In this document: in pieces, positions 35,930 through 45,419 of the stretch
How positions within the stretch are numbered: position 1 is the first letter of the stretch
Layout of the letters: the number at the start of each line of letters is the position of its first letter
Source of the DNA: DAIDKA01 sp963726995
Lineage (GTDB): Bacteria; Pseudomonadota; Gammaproteobacteria; Steroidobacterales; Steroidobacteraceae
Reading direction: 5' to 3'
Length of the DNA: 64,000 nt
NCBI GenBank assembly: GCA_963726995.1
Contig: CAVSEP010000006.1
Span: 1,302,001 to 1,366,000 of the forward strand
Translations under genes and position numbers: made by a program
The notes under the pieces: generated by a model
The model's input: only the letters and a program-made list of their open reading frames with translations
What the model was told of the DNA's origin: nothing
Databases searched by the model: none

Positions 35930-36873
35930 GTCAGCGCACGGCATTGGCGGGGAAGATCCTGCTCGCAGCGGCGGTGCTGCTCTGGAGCGCAGCACGGGCC
36001 CAGAGTCTTGCGCCGGCGGCGACCATGGCTGCCGCAAGATCCGCCTTGCAGAACTGCGTCGATCGCGATAACAACTGGCAACCCGGCCTCGCCTCGATGG
36101 AGCAGCACTGCCCGGACCTGTCCGCCGTACTGCAGGCGGCCGGGATCCGGCCGCTGATCATCGAAAGTTCGCGCAAGCGATTTCAGGACGAATCGCTGCA
36201 TCTGCTGGCGAAGCAGATTCATCCGGCGGCAGGCCCCGCGCCCGCGGTGTCGGCGCTGGGCCCCGTTCTTCGCGAATTGCATGCAACGCCCGAACCTCCC
36301 AGGTCGTGGTGGCGCCGGGTGGTGGACTGGCTGGCCGAGCACTTGAGTACCAAGCCGCAACCTGACAGCTCCAATGGCTGGCTGGAGGACATCCTGCGGC
36401 GGTTGCCGCGACTGCAGTGGTTGTGGACCGGCATCATCTGGAGCACGCTCATTGCATTGCCCGTTCTTGTCGTGGTCGTCGTGGTGCGCGAGGTTCGCGC
36501 CTTGGGCAAGCGATCGATCGACGAATCCGGCGGGATGGCGGAAACGACTGCCGCCGCACGCGCGCAGTCGCGGCTGGCATTGCTGCGGCAGGCGCCCATC
36601 GGGCAGCGCCCGGCACAGCTGTTTGCCATGCTGATTTCGCGGCTGGTGGCGGCCGGACGACTGCCCCCGGACCGCAGTCTGACGCATCGTGAGGTGGCAA
36701 GGCGCGCGTTGCTGGACGATGCGGAACAGCGTCGCCTGATCGAATCCCTTGCGCGGCTTTCCGAGCGTCAATTGTATTCCGGCGCCGCCGGCGCCCCGGT
36801 GGGCGTCGAGGATCTGCTGGCCCGCGGTGAGGACCTGTACATCACCGGCTGGGGCCGCTCCATGGTGTCGTGA
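35926..36873 (+). CDS. DUF4129-domain membrane protein
   Basis: 315 aa from TTG 35926, overlapping the previous stop (TTGA). An N-terminal signal or anchor (ILLAAAVLLWSAARA) is followed by a periplasmic region with two cysteines. One membrane helix (WTGIIWSTLIALPVLVVVVV) leads to a cytoplasmic C-terminal domain with LTHREVARRALL and ESLARLSERQLYSG, typical of DUF4129. This family accompanies MoxR/DUF58 modules and resembles transglutaminase-associated proteins. It runs with no frame break into an intergenic gap of one base before DUF4350. Confidence 0.75.
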   Translation: MSQRTALAGKILLAAAVLLWSAARAQSLAPAATMAAARSALQNCVDRDNNWQPGLASMEQHCPDLSAVLQAAGIRPLIIESSRKRFQDESLHLLAKQIHPAAGPAPAVSALGPVLRELHATPEPPRSWWRRVVDWLAEHLSTKPQPDSSNGWLEDILRRLPRLQWLWTGIIWSTLIALPVLVVVVVVREVRALGKRSIDESGGMAETTAAARAQSRLALLRQAPIGQRPAQLFAMLISRLVAAGRLPPDRSLTHREVARRALLDDAEQRRLIESLARLSERQLYSGAAGAPVGVEDLLARGEDLYITGWGRSMVS

Positions 36874-36874
36874 G

Positions 36875-38137
36875 ATGAAGGAAAGACTGGTCACGCTGGG
36901 CCTGGCGACCTGCGCGCTGGCGCTGTTCTGGATCCTGCTGTTCCCCAAGCCGCAGAGCTTGGCGCGGATGCCGCATCCATTGACCTCAGGATCGGATGGC
37001 GAGGGGTATGCGGCGATGTACCGCTGGTTGTCTGCCACGGGGATACGGCCTGTGGATCTGCATCAGCGCTTCGGACAGTTGAGCGAGGCATCCACCAGCG
37101 GCAAGCCCACCGGCAACCTGCTGATCATTACCCTGCCATTCGAGGTCGCGCCGCATCCCGAAGAGCTGACGGCACTTGCTGAGTGGGTCGGTCGCGGCAA
37201 TACCCTGCTGGTGCTCGCGGGTCTGGACGATACCCCGCTGTGGAGCGCGCTCGCGGATGACTTCCTGCCGCAGCTGCAGAAACTGACCACCATCAAGTTC
37301 ATCGCCAGGCAGGAACCGGATGTCAATCCCGTTTCAAAAGTGAAGCAGGGATTGCGCGAGACCCTCACGCCGGCCCAACGCGCCGTGGAACTGAAGCCCA
37401 GTGGCAGTTTCCCGGTCCTCGAGGGTGTCCGGCGCCTCGCGGCCCAGTCCCCGTTGCCGTCGACGCAGTGGCAGGCCGAAGCCATGGACGTCTCGCCGGT
37501 GCTGGAATTGGCGCGTCGCGCCGACAGCGCGGACCCTGCGCTGTGGCTGAAGTCATCGGGGCGCGGCACTCTCATCGTCAGCGGCTATGCCAGCCTGTTC
37601 AACAACGACCAGATCGGCAAGGCGGACAATGCCCGGCTGCTGTCCAACGTCGTCGCCTGGTCATTGCAACCCGGCGGCAGGGTGATCATTGACGATGCCC
37701 ATCAGGGCGCCATGAATGAATTCGATGCGGCGAAGTTCTTCGCCGATTCGCGCCTGCATGACACGCTGCTGTGGTTGCTGCTGCTGTGGCTGGCGTGGGT
37801 CGTGGCGGCGCAGCCGCTGCGGGCAGCGGCGCACAACGGCGCCAGCCTGGATGAAAGTGCCATGCTGCGGGTCACCGCGGGATTCTTTGCCAGCGTCCTG
37901 CGGCCGGTGGCTGCTGCGCAGTGGCTGATGGACGAATTCTTTGACCGGCTGCGCCGGCGACACGGCCTGCTGCACAGCGCCGGTCCGCCCTGGGAGTGGC
38001 TGTCGGCCCGTGCCGGTGTCGGCAGCACGGTTCTCGATGAGCTGCGCGATATGCATGCCAGCACCCAGGCCGGCCGTCGCGTCAGCCTTACGCGGCTACA
38101 GCGGATTCTTTCGCGGATTTCAGGACAAACCTCATGA
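36875..38137 (+). CDS. DUF4350-domain membrane protein
   Basis: 420 aa from ATG 36875. TM1 is LVTLGLATCALALFWILLF. The periplasmic part has a Rossmann-like DUF4350 domain (GNTLLVLAGLDDTPLW, GRGTLIVSGYASLFNNDQIG, GGRVIIDDAHQGA). The second helix is TLLWLLLLWLAWVVAA, followed by a cytoplasmic tail. DUF4350 proteins are fixed companions of MoxR ATPases and DUF58 proteins in bacterial genomes; their function is not established. ATGA overlap with the MoxR gene. Confidence 0.82.
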   Translation: MKERLVTLGLATCALALFWILLFPKPQSLARMPHPLTSGSDGEGYAAMYRWLSATGIRPVDLHQRFGQLSEASTSGKPTGNLLIITLPFEVAPHPEELTALAEWVGRGNTLLVLAGLDDTPLWSALADDFLPQLQKLTTIKFIARQEPDVNPVSKVKQGLRETLTPAQRAVELKPSGSFPVLEGVRRLAAQSPLPSTQWQAEAMDVSPVLELARRADSADPALWLKSSGRGTLIVSGYASLFNNDQIGKADNARLLSNVVAWSLQPGGRVIIDDAHQGAMNEFDAAKFFADSRLHDTLLWLLLLWLAWVVAAQPLRAAAHNGASLDESAMLRVTAGFFASVLRPVAAAQWLMDEFFDRLRRRHGLLHSAGPPWEWLSARAGVGSTVLDELRDMHASTQAGRRVSLTRLQRILSRISGQTS

Positions 38138-39078
38138 CCAATGCATTGCAGGATCTGGAAGGCACACTTCAACAGCGCATCGGTGAAGTGGTGCTGGGCC
38201 TCAGCCCCGCCGTGCGTGCGTTGTGCATCGCCGTGGTGGCACGGGGCCATGTGCTGGTGCAGGGGGTGCCCGGACTGGGCAAGACCCTGCTCAGCAAGTC
38301 CCTGGCCGGGGCGCTGGGCGGCAAATTCCAGAGAATCCAGGGCACCTCGGACCTGATGCCCACGGACATCACCGGCACGCATCTGTTTGATGCGGCCAGA
38401 AACGCCTTCGTCTTCCGACCCGGCCCGATGTTTGCGGATGTCGTGCTTTTCGATGAGGTCAACCGTGCCGGACCGCGCACCCAGTCCGCACTGCTCGAGG
38501 CCATGGAGGAGCGGCAGATTACGGTGGATCGGGAACAGTTCGCGCTGCCGGCGGATTTTCTGGTCATCGCCACCCAGAATCCGCGCGAGTTCGAGGGCAC
38601 CTATCCGTTGCCCGAGTCACAATTGGATCGTTTCATGCTCCGGCTGGATCTGAGCTATCCGGCACCTGAAGACGAAACGCAGGTACTCACGCGCTACACC
38701 GGCGTGGCGGCGGAGCCCGCGCGGGCGGTCAGCAGTCCGGTGGCACAGGGCCAGGTGCAGGCGGCGCGCGCCGCGGCCGAGCAGGTACACATCTCCCCGG
38801 AGCTATGCGCCTATGTACTGGCCATCGCCAAGGCGTCGCGCGAACATGCGCAGCTGTCTTTGGGACTGTCCACGCGTGGCGCGCTGGCGCTGCTGCGCGC
38901 CGCGCGCATCGTCGCGGGTATCGAGGGGGCGGAGTTCGTCGCCGCCGATGACGTGAAGGCCGCGGCGCCCCTGGTATTGCCGCACCGCCTGATGCTGACG
39001 GGTGATGCGCTGCTGGCCGATGTCACCGAAGCTGACGTCGTGGCCCGCATCCTGGAGCAGGTGCCGGCACCGCGATGA
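38134..39078 (+). CDS. MoxR-family AAA+ ATPase
   Basis: 314 aa. Walker A is GVPGLGKTLLSKSLAG and Walker B is DVVLFDEVNRAG; sensor 1 is VIATQNP and the C-terminal lid helices follow. MoxR ATPases act as chaperones that insert metal or mature VWA-type partner proteins; the adjacent DUF58 protein is the expected client. Overlaps both neighbours by ATGA. Confidence 0.94.
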   Translation: MTNALQDLEGTLQQRIGEVVLGLSPAVRALCIAVVARGHVLVQGVPGLGKTLLSKSLAGALGGKFQRIQGTSDLMPTDITGTHLFDAARNAFVFRPGPMFADVVLFDEVNRAGPRTQSALLEAMEERQITVDREQFALPADFLVIATQNPREFEGTYPLPESQLDRFMLRLDLSYPAPEDETQVLTRYTGVAAEPARAVSSPVAQGQVQAARAAAEQVHISPELCAYVLAIAKASREHAQLSLGLSTRGALALLRAARIVAGIEGAEFVAADDVKAAAPLVLPHRLMLTGDALLADVTEADVVARILEQVPAPR

Positions 39079-40373
39079 ACCTGCGGCAGAATGGCCTGGT
39101 GCTGCTGCTGGCTACCGCGCTGCTGGGCATCGCGGCCCAGTGGGCCGACAGGCCGGCCCTGGCCAATCTGTGGGCGGCGCCCCTGGGTCTGCTGCTGCTG
39201 GGGTTGGCATATGAACGATGGCTTTGCGCACGCGCCGCATTGAGCCTGGCCATCCATTCCCCCTCGCCCTGGCACCTGGCGCAGGCTGCCGACTTGCATT
39301 GCCGGATCCGCCACGCTTTGAGGCGCAGCATCACGGTGATGCTCGCGCCCAGCCTGCCCGCCGGCATTGACGGCTCGACGCAGATCCTCACGATGCAGGT
39401 GCCGGCCGATGAGGGGATCACCATCGGGCTGCCGGCCGTCTCGCAACGTCTGGGACAGATACGCTGGCCCGCCCAGCGCGCCCGCATCGCCGGACCCCTG
39501 GGACTGGCTTGGTGGTCGCTCAAACTTCGAAGCGAGGAACCCTCGAGCATCGTCCCGGCCATGCTCAGCCTGCAGGAAAGCGCCATGGGTGCGGCGCTGG
39601 CGGGGTCCCGGATCAGTCACATCATCGGGCCGGGCGCGCAGGTCGAACAGCTGCGGGACTATCGGCCCGGCGATCCGCTGCGCGTCATCGACTGGCGGGC
39701 GACCGCCCGGCGCGCGCAGCTGGTGAGCCGGGACTTCGCCGAAGACCAGCATCTGGACGTGATTGTGGCGATCGATGTGGGACGCAGCAGCCGCATCCAG
39801 TGCGGCGAGCTCGACCGTCTGGGGCATTACGTGAATGCCACGGCGAGACTGGCCCAGCATGCGGTGGCCCAGGATGACCGTATCGGCCTGGTGGTGTTCG
39901 GCGATCAGCCGCTGGCGGTGATGCCGCCAACGCGGGGTCACCTGGGCGTCATGCGTGTGCGCTCACTGCTCACCAACATCCAGGCCCAGACCACGGACTC
40001 CAACGTGATCCATGCCGTCTCGCAGATTCTGAAACGGGTGCATCAACGCAGCCTCGTGGTGCTGATGACCGACATCGACGACGCCAGCTCCGAAGGGCAG
40101 CTGGTGGCCGCCTTGCGCCTGCTTCAGCCGCGGCATCTGCCGTTCGTCGTGTCCTTGAGTCAGCTGAATCCCGGCGAAATCGCGGACCGCGCGCCGCGGG
40201 ACTGGCTGGATCCGTGGCTGTCGCTGGCGGCCTCGCACGCCCTGACTCAACGCGAGCGCGGAATTCGTGCCTTGCGGGCAACCGGGGCGCAGGTCGTGCT
40301 GGCCACACCGGCCGATTTCGAGCGCACGCTGTTTGAACAGTACGGCCAGTTCAGGCAGCGACGGCGGATCTGA
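39075..40373 (+). CDS. DUF58 protein with VWA-like domain
   Basis: 432 aa. Two N-terminal helices anchor it (residues 5-55). The DUF58 core motif DYRPGDPLRVIDWRATARRA lies near residue 195, followed by a VWA-like fold with the MIDAS-type IVAIDVGRSSRI and VLMTDIDDASSEG. Likely the client of the MoxR ATPase encoded just upstream. The last 23 bases overlap the convergent SpoIIM-like gene. Confidence 0.88.
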   Translation: MNLRQNGLVLLLATALLGIAAQWADRPALANLWAAPLGLLLLGLAYERWLCARAALSLAIHSPSPWHLAQAADLHCRIRHALRRSITVMLAPSLPAGIDGSTQILTMQVPADEGITIGLPAVSQRLGQIRWPAQRARIAGPLGLAWWSLKLRSEEPSSIVPAMLSLQESAMGAALAGSRISHIIGPGAQVEQLRDYRPGDPLRVIDWRATARRAQLVSRDFAEDQHLDVIVAIDVGRSSRIQCGELDRLGHYVNATARLAQHAVAQDDRIGLVVFGDQPLAVMPPTRGHLGVMRVRSLLTNIQAQTTDSNVIHAVSQILKRVHQRSLVVLMTDIDDASSEGQLVAALRLLQPRHLPFVVSLSQLNPGEIADRAPRDWLDPWLSLAASHALTQRERGIRALRATGAQVVLATPADFERTLFEQYGQFRQRRRI

Positions 40374-41325
40374 AGAACCGGCCGGAAAGCACGCCGAACA
40401 TCAGGGCCAGGTTCGCCAGGCCGACGGTGAGCCGCACGGGCCAGCCGATGGCCAGATCCGGGGACACGAAGCCCTCGATCAGTCCACAGACGACCAGCAG
40501 GGGAATCAGCGCGGCAAAGAGCCTGGCGATCTTCGCGGTGCACTGCTGCAGCGAATCACGGCGGCTGGCCAGTTGCGGCCGGATCAGTGCTTCACCCAGG
40601 GCGACGCCCGCAGCGCCCCCCAGGCAGATCATCGACAGCTCTACCGTGCCATGCGCAAAAATGAACTTCAGCAGATCGCCGTCCAGGCCATGAATGCGCG
40701 TGAAGGCGAAGACGCCGCCCAGCATCAGTCCATTGTTGGCGATGACGTAGAAAGTGCCGAGGCCATAGAAGATGCCGGCAGCACAGGCAAAAATCGTCAC
40801 CGCGATATTGTTGGTGAATATTCGCACCGACAGGATGGAAGAGGGTGTGACATTGAGAATGCCGTTCGTCCACAGTTCCCCATGCTCGACGTGCCGGATC
40901 ATGGCGGGGCTGGCGACCAGGTCAACCAGGGTCGGCCAGGTATGCACCAGCCACCAGCCGGCGCCGGTACTCAGCGCGAACAGCAGCCACACCCCGATGA
41001 GATGGGGCCGCAGCTCCCGCACCGTCGCGGGAATCTCCACGGCATACAGATGCCGCAACGAGGCCTTCGTATGCCGCGGCTCGCGATTCACAATCGCATG
41101 CAGCGAGGCATAGAGGGTTTCCAGCGCTGCGGTGATGGGGCTGCCGGGAAGCGCCTTGCGCGCGCTCGCCACATCCCGCGCCAGGCCACGGTAACCCTCG
41201 AGCGCGGCCAGGGCATCCTGGCGGGAGAGGCGGCCGCGCCGCCAGGTCAGCAGGGAGTCCCCCAACCTTCGCCAGACCGACGAACGCTGCACCAGCCAGG
41301 AAGGGGTCTTGGGCGCCGTGGTCAC
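40351..41325 (-). CDS. Stage II sporulation protein M-like membrane protein (DUF95)
   Basis: 324 aa with about six helices. A cytoplasmic N-terminal helical part (WRRLGDSLLTWRRGRLSRQD) precedes the SpoIIM-type core (TNNIAVTIFACAAGIFYGLG, YVIANNGLMLGGVFAFTRIH, KFIFAHGTVELSMICLGGAA). In non-sporulating bacteria this family pairs with RDD proteins and MoxR/DUF58 islands, as here. The role is unknown. The start is GTG 41325, overlapping the RDD stop by GTGA. Confidence 0.88.
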   Translation of the reverse strand: MTTAPKTPSWLVQRSSVWRRLGDSLLTWRRGRLSRQDALAALEGYRGLARDVASARKALPGSPITAALETLYASLHAIVNREPRHTKASLRHLYAVEIPATVRELRPHLIGVWLLFALSTGAGWWLVHTWPTLVDLVASPAMIRHVEHGELWTNGILNVTPSSILSVRIFTNNIAVTIFACAAGIFYGLGTFYVIANNGLMLGGVFAFTRIHGLDGDLLKFIFAHGTVELSMICLGGAAGVALGEALIRPQLASRRDSLQQCTAKIARLFAALIPLLVVCGLIEGFVSPDLAIGWPVRLTVGLANLALMFGVLSGRFFRSAVAA

Positions 41326-42068
41326 GCGGGTTTGCCGGAAAGGGCGCCACGCAGGCGCTGTTTCAGGATTTCATCGCCCGCAACATCGCTGTTCCCCTGC
41401 GACGGGGTAGAGCCGAGGGCGCCGGCAATGCGCGACAGCAGCTCCAGGGCGAGTTTGCGCCGCACCGGTGATTGCAGATCATTCCAGCGCAGCAGCAGGT
41501 CGTTGGCCAACGCCAGGGTGCCGGCATCCAGCGTGGGGTTCAACGACAGCGTTCCGAGCTGCGCCAGCGCCTTGGATTCCTCGTCGCCGTCGTGAACCAG
41601 CAGCGTGCCGGCCGCGAGATCGCCGAGCCGTACCCGCTGGCGCGTGAAGAGCGTCGTGCCAAGCCCCACGCCGTAAAACACAGGCAGGCTGTCGATGAGC
41701 CGAAATGCATTGCGAATCAGCAGTGCGAGCACCGAGGGAGTGCCGCCCTGCCGGTTGACGATGCGTACGCCGGCCATCCGCTTGCCCGGAGTTCGCCCCC
41801 GCATGGCCAGCTCCAGCAGCGGGTGGTAGAGAAAGTAGATGGCCACCGCCGGCACGACCGCCAGGGCGACGATGGCCGCCGGCGTTCTTACCTTCAGATA
41901 CGCCGCGCCGGTCTCCAGGAAGGCAGCCACGAGGTACCAGGCGAGGGCCCCCAGGAATCGGATGTGCCAATCGATGATGAAGGCATAGGAGCGGCTGCCC
42001 GGGCCGGCGATGGCCAGTTCGACATCGACCCCCGTGGCGCTGGTGACGGTCAGCAAGTCGGCGCTCAT
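41322..42068 (-). CDS. RDD-family membrane protein
   Basis: 248 aa with three or four helices. The RDD motif is seen in GSRSYAFIIDWHIRFLGALA and the second conserved part in AMRGRTPGKRMAGVRIVNRQ. RDD proteins may transport small ions or compatible solutes, but most are untested. Overlaps the SpoIIM-like gene by GTGA. Together the two genes face the DUF58 operon, a layout repeated in many proteobacteria. Confidence 0.87.
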   Translation of the reverse strand: MSADLLTVTSATGVDVELAIAGPGSRSYAFIIDWHIRFLGALAWYLVAAFLETGAAYLKVRTPAAIVALAVVPAVAIYFLYHPLLELAMRGRTPGKRMAGVRIVNRQGGTPSVLALLIRNAFRLIDSLPVFYGVGLGTTLFTRQRVRLGDLAAGTLLVHDGDEESKALAQLGTLSLNPTLDAGTLALANDLLLRWNDLQSPVRRKLALELLSRIAGALGSTPSQGNSDVAGDEILKQRLRGALSGKPA

Positions 42069-42086
42069 GTCCTGAACCTTGCCCCG

Positions 42087-42620
42087 CTAGGGAAGGAATT
42101 CGGCGCCGGGCGGTTTACCGTCGATCCACAGCGGTGAGGGATCCCAGTGCTCGGCAATCTTGCCCTGCTCGTTGATGCGGAACATGTCGAACCAAGTCGT
42201 GGCATAGATGTGGTTCGGATCGTTGGTGTCGCGCATTCTGCGGATGGTGCTGACGGTGACGAAGGGGCCGTCGGCGGTGATGTTGATGACGTGCATCTTG
42301 ATCCGCGACTGGATGGGCAGCGGCGGCCCTTTCTTGCTGAACAGCTCCACGAAGGCCGCGCGTCCGGAGGGCACATTGGGGTTGTGCTGGATGTAGCCCT
42401 CGTCCATGTACTGCGGCGCCTGGTCCAAATGGCCGCCCTCGTAGACGATGCGCCAGAAGTCGAACACGAATTTCTTGTTTCGCGCCAACTGCGGATCCTT
42501 GTCCTTCAGCATCGACAGCTGATCGAGATTCTCGGTGGGAGCCTCGGCGCGGATGAGGCCGGCCGGGGCCGTCAGGATCAGCGTCCCCAGCAGGGCGGAC
42601 AGGATGCGCGTGGTGTTCAC
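42087..42620 (-). CDS. Secreted SnoaL-like protein
   Basis: 177 aa with a signal peptide (LSALLGTLILTAPAGLIRA). The mature domain is a single SnoaL/NTF2 fold: NKKFVFDFWRIVYEGGHLDQ, YMDEGYIQHNPNVPSGR and TTWFDMFRINEQGKIAEHWD. QHNP and EHWD are typical of secreted SnoaL-like proteins called polyketide-cyclase-like; the substrate is unknown. It lies 18 bases upstream of the RDD gene and could be co-transcribed. Confidence 0.82.
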   Translation of the reverse strand: MNTTRILSALLGTLILTAPAGLIRAEAPTENLDQLSMLKDKDPQLARNKKFVFDFWRIVYEGGHLDQAPQYMDEGYIQHNPNVPSGRAAFVELFSKKGPPLPIQSRIKMHVINITADGPFVTVSTIRRMRDTNDPNHIYATTWFDMFRINEQGKIAEHWDPSPLWIDGKPPGAEFLP

Positions 42621-42672
42621 TGAGTACTCCAGCCGGCTCGAGGCGCCTGGGCGGATTCTACCGCCTGGGGCG

Positions 42673-43419
42673 TCAATCCAGTACTGTCCTCAGGCGCTGG
42701 TAGCCGCTGCGGGACATGGGCAGATGGCTGCCATTGCTCAGGAACACCTGCCAGCTGTCCTTGGCGTAGGGTTCGATGCGCGCGATGCGCTCCACATTCA
42801 GCAGGAAGGAGCGGTGGATGCGCACGAATCGGTGGGGATCCAACTGCGCTTCCAGCTGGGCCAGGGTCTGCTGCTTGCGATATCGCTTGTCCCCGGCCGC
42901 GATGACCAGGTAATCGTCCTGGGCCTCGATGAAGTCCACGGATTGGGTTCCCAGGACGTGCACCCGCGTGCCCTCGCGAATCACCACCCGCTCCAGCCAC
43001 TGTCCGGGGGGACGGGCGGCGACGGCTACCTGGGCGGAGAGCGCGGCGCGGTCGGGGGGTGGATCGCGCAATCGCTCCCGAGCGCGCTGCAGCGCCTGCT
43101 GCAGCCGCACAGGTTCCACGGGTTTGAGCAGGTAGTCGACGGCATGGATCTGGAAGGCCTGCACCGCGAACTCATCATGTGCGGTGACGAATATCACGGC
43201 CGGCGCCCGGGCGCCCAGCAGTTCCATGACCTCAAAGCCCGAGAGCTTCGGCATCTGCACGTCCAGCAGCATGAGGTCACAGGGCAGCTCTTCGGCCAGC
43301 TTCACGGCATCGAAGCCATTGGTCGCCTCGCCGGCGATTTCCACGTCCGTTTCCAGGGCGAGTTGTTCGGCCAGATAGGCGCGGGCCAGGGCTTCGTCAT
43401 CAACGATCAGGATGCGCAC
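42673..43419 (-). CDS. LytTR-family response regulator
   Basis: 248 aa from GTG 43419. The receiver begins ILIVDDEALARAYLAEQLAL; the phosphoacceptor is in DLMLLDVQMPKLSG and the Lys in DYLLKPVEP. The LytTR DNA-binding domain occupies about residues 145-245 (VDFIEAQDDYLVIAAGDKRY, FVRIHRSFLLNVERIARIEP). It overlaps its kinase gene by 20 bases and would bind promoter direct repeats, likely including that of the operon itself. Confidence 0.92.
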   Translation of the reverse strand: MRILIVDDEALARAYLAEQLALETDVEIAGEATNGFDAVKLAEELPCDLMLLDVQMPKLSGFEVMELLGARAPAVIFVTAHDEFAVQAFQIHAVDYLLKPVEPVRLQQALQRARERLRDPPPDRAALSAQVAVAARPPGQWLERVVIREGTRVHVLGTQSVDFIEAQDDYLVIAAGDKRYRKQQTLAQLEAQLDPHRFVRIHRSFLLNVERIARIEPYAKDSWQVFLSNGSHLPMSRSGYQRLRTVLD

Positions 43420-44479
43420 GAGGTGCCTCCATCGGCGAGGCCGGCAGGGTCAGCAGTACCCGGAAAGTCGAGGGTTCATTCTGCACGTCCATGCGCGCAC
43501 GCGTCCCGTACATGGACTCCACGCGGCCGCGCACATTGGCCAGCCCCAGCCCCGTGCTGCGCGAGGTGGGGCGCTCGGCGTCACAGCTGTTTGCCACCAC
43601 GATATCGAGCAGATTGCCGCGCACACTCGCGCTGATCCTGATCTCCCCGCCGTCGAGCAGATGCGCAATGCCATGGTGCACCGCGTTTTCCACCAACGGC
43701 TGCAGCAGCAGCGCGGGGACTCGCAGGCTCATCGCTTCCTCGGTCACGTCCACGACGCGTCGCAGCCGATCGCCAAAGCGCACCTCCTCGATGGCCAGGA
43801 AGGTCTCGATCAAAGTCAGCTCGTCGGCCAGCGCAATGGTCTGCTGGGCGCTGAACTTGAGGCTCTTGCGGAAGAAGTCCGCCATCAGCAGGCACATGCG
43901 CCGGGCCGCCGCGGCATCCGAGCCGATCAGGGCCGCCACGGAATTGAGACTGTTGAACAGGAAGTGCGGGTCCAGCTGACGGCGCAGAAAGCTCATTTCC
44001 GCCTCGCGGGCGAAGGCGCGCAGCTCCAGTGCCCGCCGTTCCGCGTCCCGCGAGCGCTCCCCGGCGGCCTCAGAATACAGCCCCAGGATTGCAATCACGA
44101 CGCCCACAAATCCGGCGAAGACCAGCAGCGGCATCAGGGTGCCAGGGTCCGCGGTCGGGGTGAGCCCAAAGCCCTTCAGCACCCGCATCCACAATGTCGC
44201 GGCGCCCAGCCACAGCGACAGCAGTACGAAACTGGTCCCCAGCCAGGTACCGGCCATGCGCCAGGGTGGCACTTCCCCCGGGGTCATGCCCCGCACCAGG
44301 TACCAGCACGGCAGGCATTGCAGGCCCATCAGCACCGCAAGCGGCATGACGAACAGTTCCCCCCACTGCAGTGACGCCTCATTGGTCACGGCGATGATTC
44401 CGGCCAGCAGCGCCCCGAACGTGACCCACAGGAGCAGGTACGCGAGCAGTCGGCCGCGGGAACTTAAGATCGGGTGCAT
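43400..44479 (-). CDS. LytS/AlgZ-type sensor histidine kinase
   Basis: 359 aa. Four hydrophobic helices fill residues about 8-150. The His_kinase domain has the phosphorylated His in RRQLDPHFLFNSLNSVAALI, followed by the HATPase part (LLQPLVENAVHHGIAHLLDG, STGLGLANVRGRVESMYG). This type has no HAMP or periplasmic sensor, so signals are read within the membrane. Its ATG shares one base with the stop of the LiaF-like gene (TGATG), and the regulator follows. Together the three genes form a membrane-stress module. Confidence 0.92.
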   Translation of the reverse strand: MHPILSSRGRLLAYLLLWVTFGALLAGIIAVTNEASLQWGELFVMPLAVLMGLQCLPCWYLVRGMTPGEVPPWRMAGTWLGTSFVLLSLWLGAATLWMRVLKGFGLTPTADPGTLMPLLVFAGFVGVVIAILGLYSEAAGERSRDAERRALELRAFAREAEMSFLRRQLDPHFLFNSLNSVAALIGSDAAAARRMCLLMADFFRKSLKFSAQQTIALADELTLIETFLAIEEVRFGDRLRRVVDVTEEAMSLRVPALLLQPLVENAVHHGIAHLLDGGEIRISASVRGNLLDIVVANSCDAERPTSRSTGLGLANVRGRVESMYGTRARMDVQNEPSTFRVLLTLPASPMEAPRAHPDR

Positions 44480-45186
44480 CAGTCCTTGATCTCAACGCCG
44501 CCCATCACGGCCAGGCCCTGGATGATCAGATGCTTGGTAGCAGGCAGCGTCGACGGACGACGCTTGTCGGAGCAGCCGCCCATCAGCGACATCACCTTCA
44601 CCGTGACATCCCACTCGCGCGGCACGAAGATCTCCGCTCCGCCCATCAGAGTGAACACGTCGATGACCGCGGTATCTCCCGCCATGGGCGCATTGGATAA
44701 ATCCAGCTTTACGCCACCCATTACCGCTGTGAGGTCCGCCCCTTGGAACGGCACGGTGGGCCGCAGGTCGGAACCGGAGAATACGGCGAAGGAGCGCACG
44801 TAGGTGTCACCCGCGCCCTCCGGGGCGGGGCGGTTGAAGGCCCGCCACACGACCGAACCTCCGGCGAGCACCAGCATCAAGGGGCCGAGCACGGCCCAGA
44901 AGTGGATCTTGATCCACTGCTGCTGAGTCGCGAAGCCCCAGGCGCCCACGAACATCAGCACCAGCCCCAGCAGCACCTGGTCGTGACGCCGACGCAGCAG
45001 CATCGCCGCACCCAGGATGAAAATGACAACCGGACCGAAGTTGCGGAACACGTAGTGCGAATCGATCAGGCCCAGGTTTCCGCCCAGCAAGACGGCGCCG
45101 GCAAGAATGATCAGGACGCCGATGATGGCTACGCCCAGGGCGCGCGAGCGGGCATCGGCGGGATTGGTGGGTTCGGTGTGGTACAT
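44479..45186 (-). CDS. LiaF-like membrane protein
   Basis: 235 aa. Four hydrophobic segments in the first 115 residues match the LiaF transmembrane domain (ALGVAIIGVLIILAGAVLLG, FGPVVIFILGAAMLLRRR, VLLGLVLMFVGAWG). The C-terminal part repeats a short beta motif ending in MGG (DLTAVMGGVKLDL, DVFTLMGGAEIFVP, VMSLMGGCSDKR, GLAVMGGVEIKD). In Bacillus, LiaF inhibits the LiaSR system that senses cell-wall damage. A strong AAGGAGG ribosome site precedes the ATG. It is the first gene of the operon with a LytS-type kinase instead of LiaS. Confidence 0.85.
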   Translation of the reverse strand: MYHTEPTNPADARSRALGVAIIGVLIILAGAVLLGGNLGLIDSHYVFRNFGPVVIFILGAAMLLRRRHDQVLLGLVLMFVGAWGFATQQQWIKIHFWAVLGPLMLVLAGGSVVWRAFNRPAPEGAGDTYVRSFAVFSGSDLRPTVPFQGADLTAVMGGVKLDLSNAPMAGDTAVIDVFTLMGGAEIFVPREWDVTVKVMSLMGGCSDKRRPSTLPATKHLIIQGLAVMGGVEIKD

Positions 45187-45419
45187 ACGGCCTCCTTACG
45201 GCTTGCGGGCGACGTTACCCGCCCCCTCTGGGGCCTTCTACAGCCTACCGGCCAATTGCCGCCCGGCACCGGTGAATCCGGCAATTTCAGGCCCTGAGCC
45301 GCGTTGCCGACAGCCCGTCGAGTTGTGGTAGCATCCCGCCCCCGCAGCGGCAGGTGGCGCTGGCTCAAGCTGAGTCCCGAGGGCCCGGAACCGAGTCCGA
45401 AGCCACTCAGATCCCATGT

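Noticed and set aside
40267..41595. 442-codon frame opposite the SpoIIM-like gene
   Set aside because: Antisense shadow; the minus-strand SpoIIM and RDD proteins have recognised membrane patterns and coupled starts.
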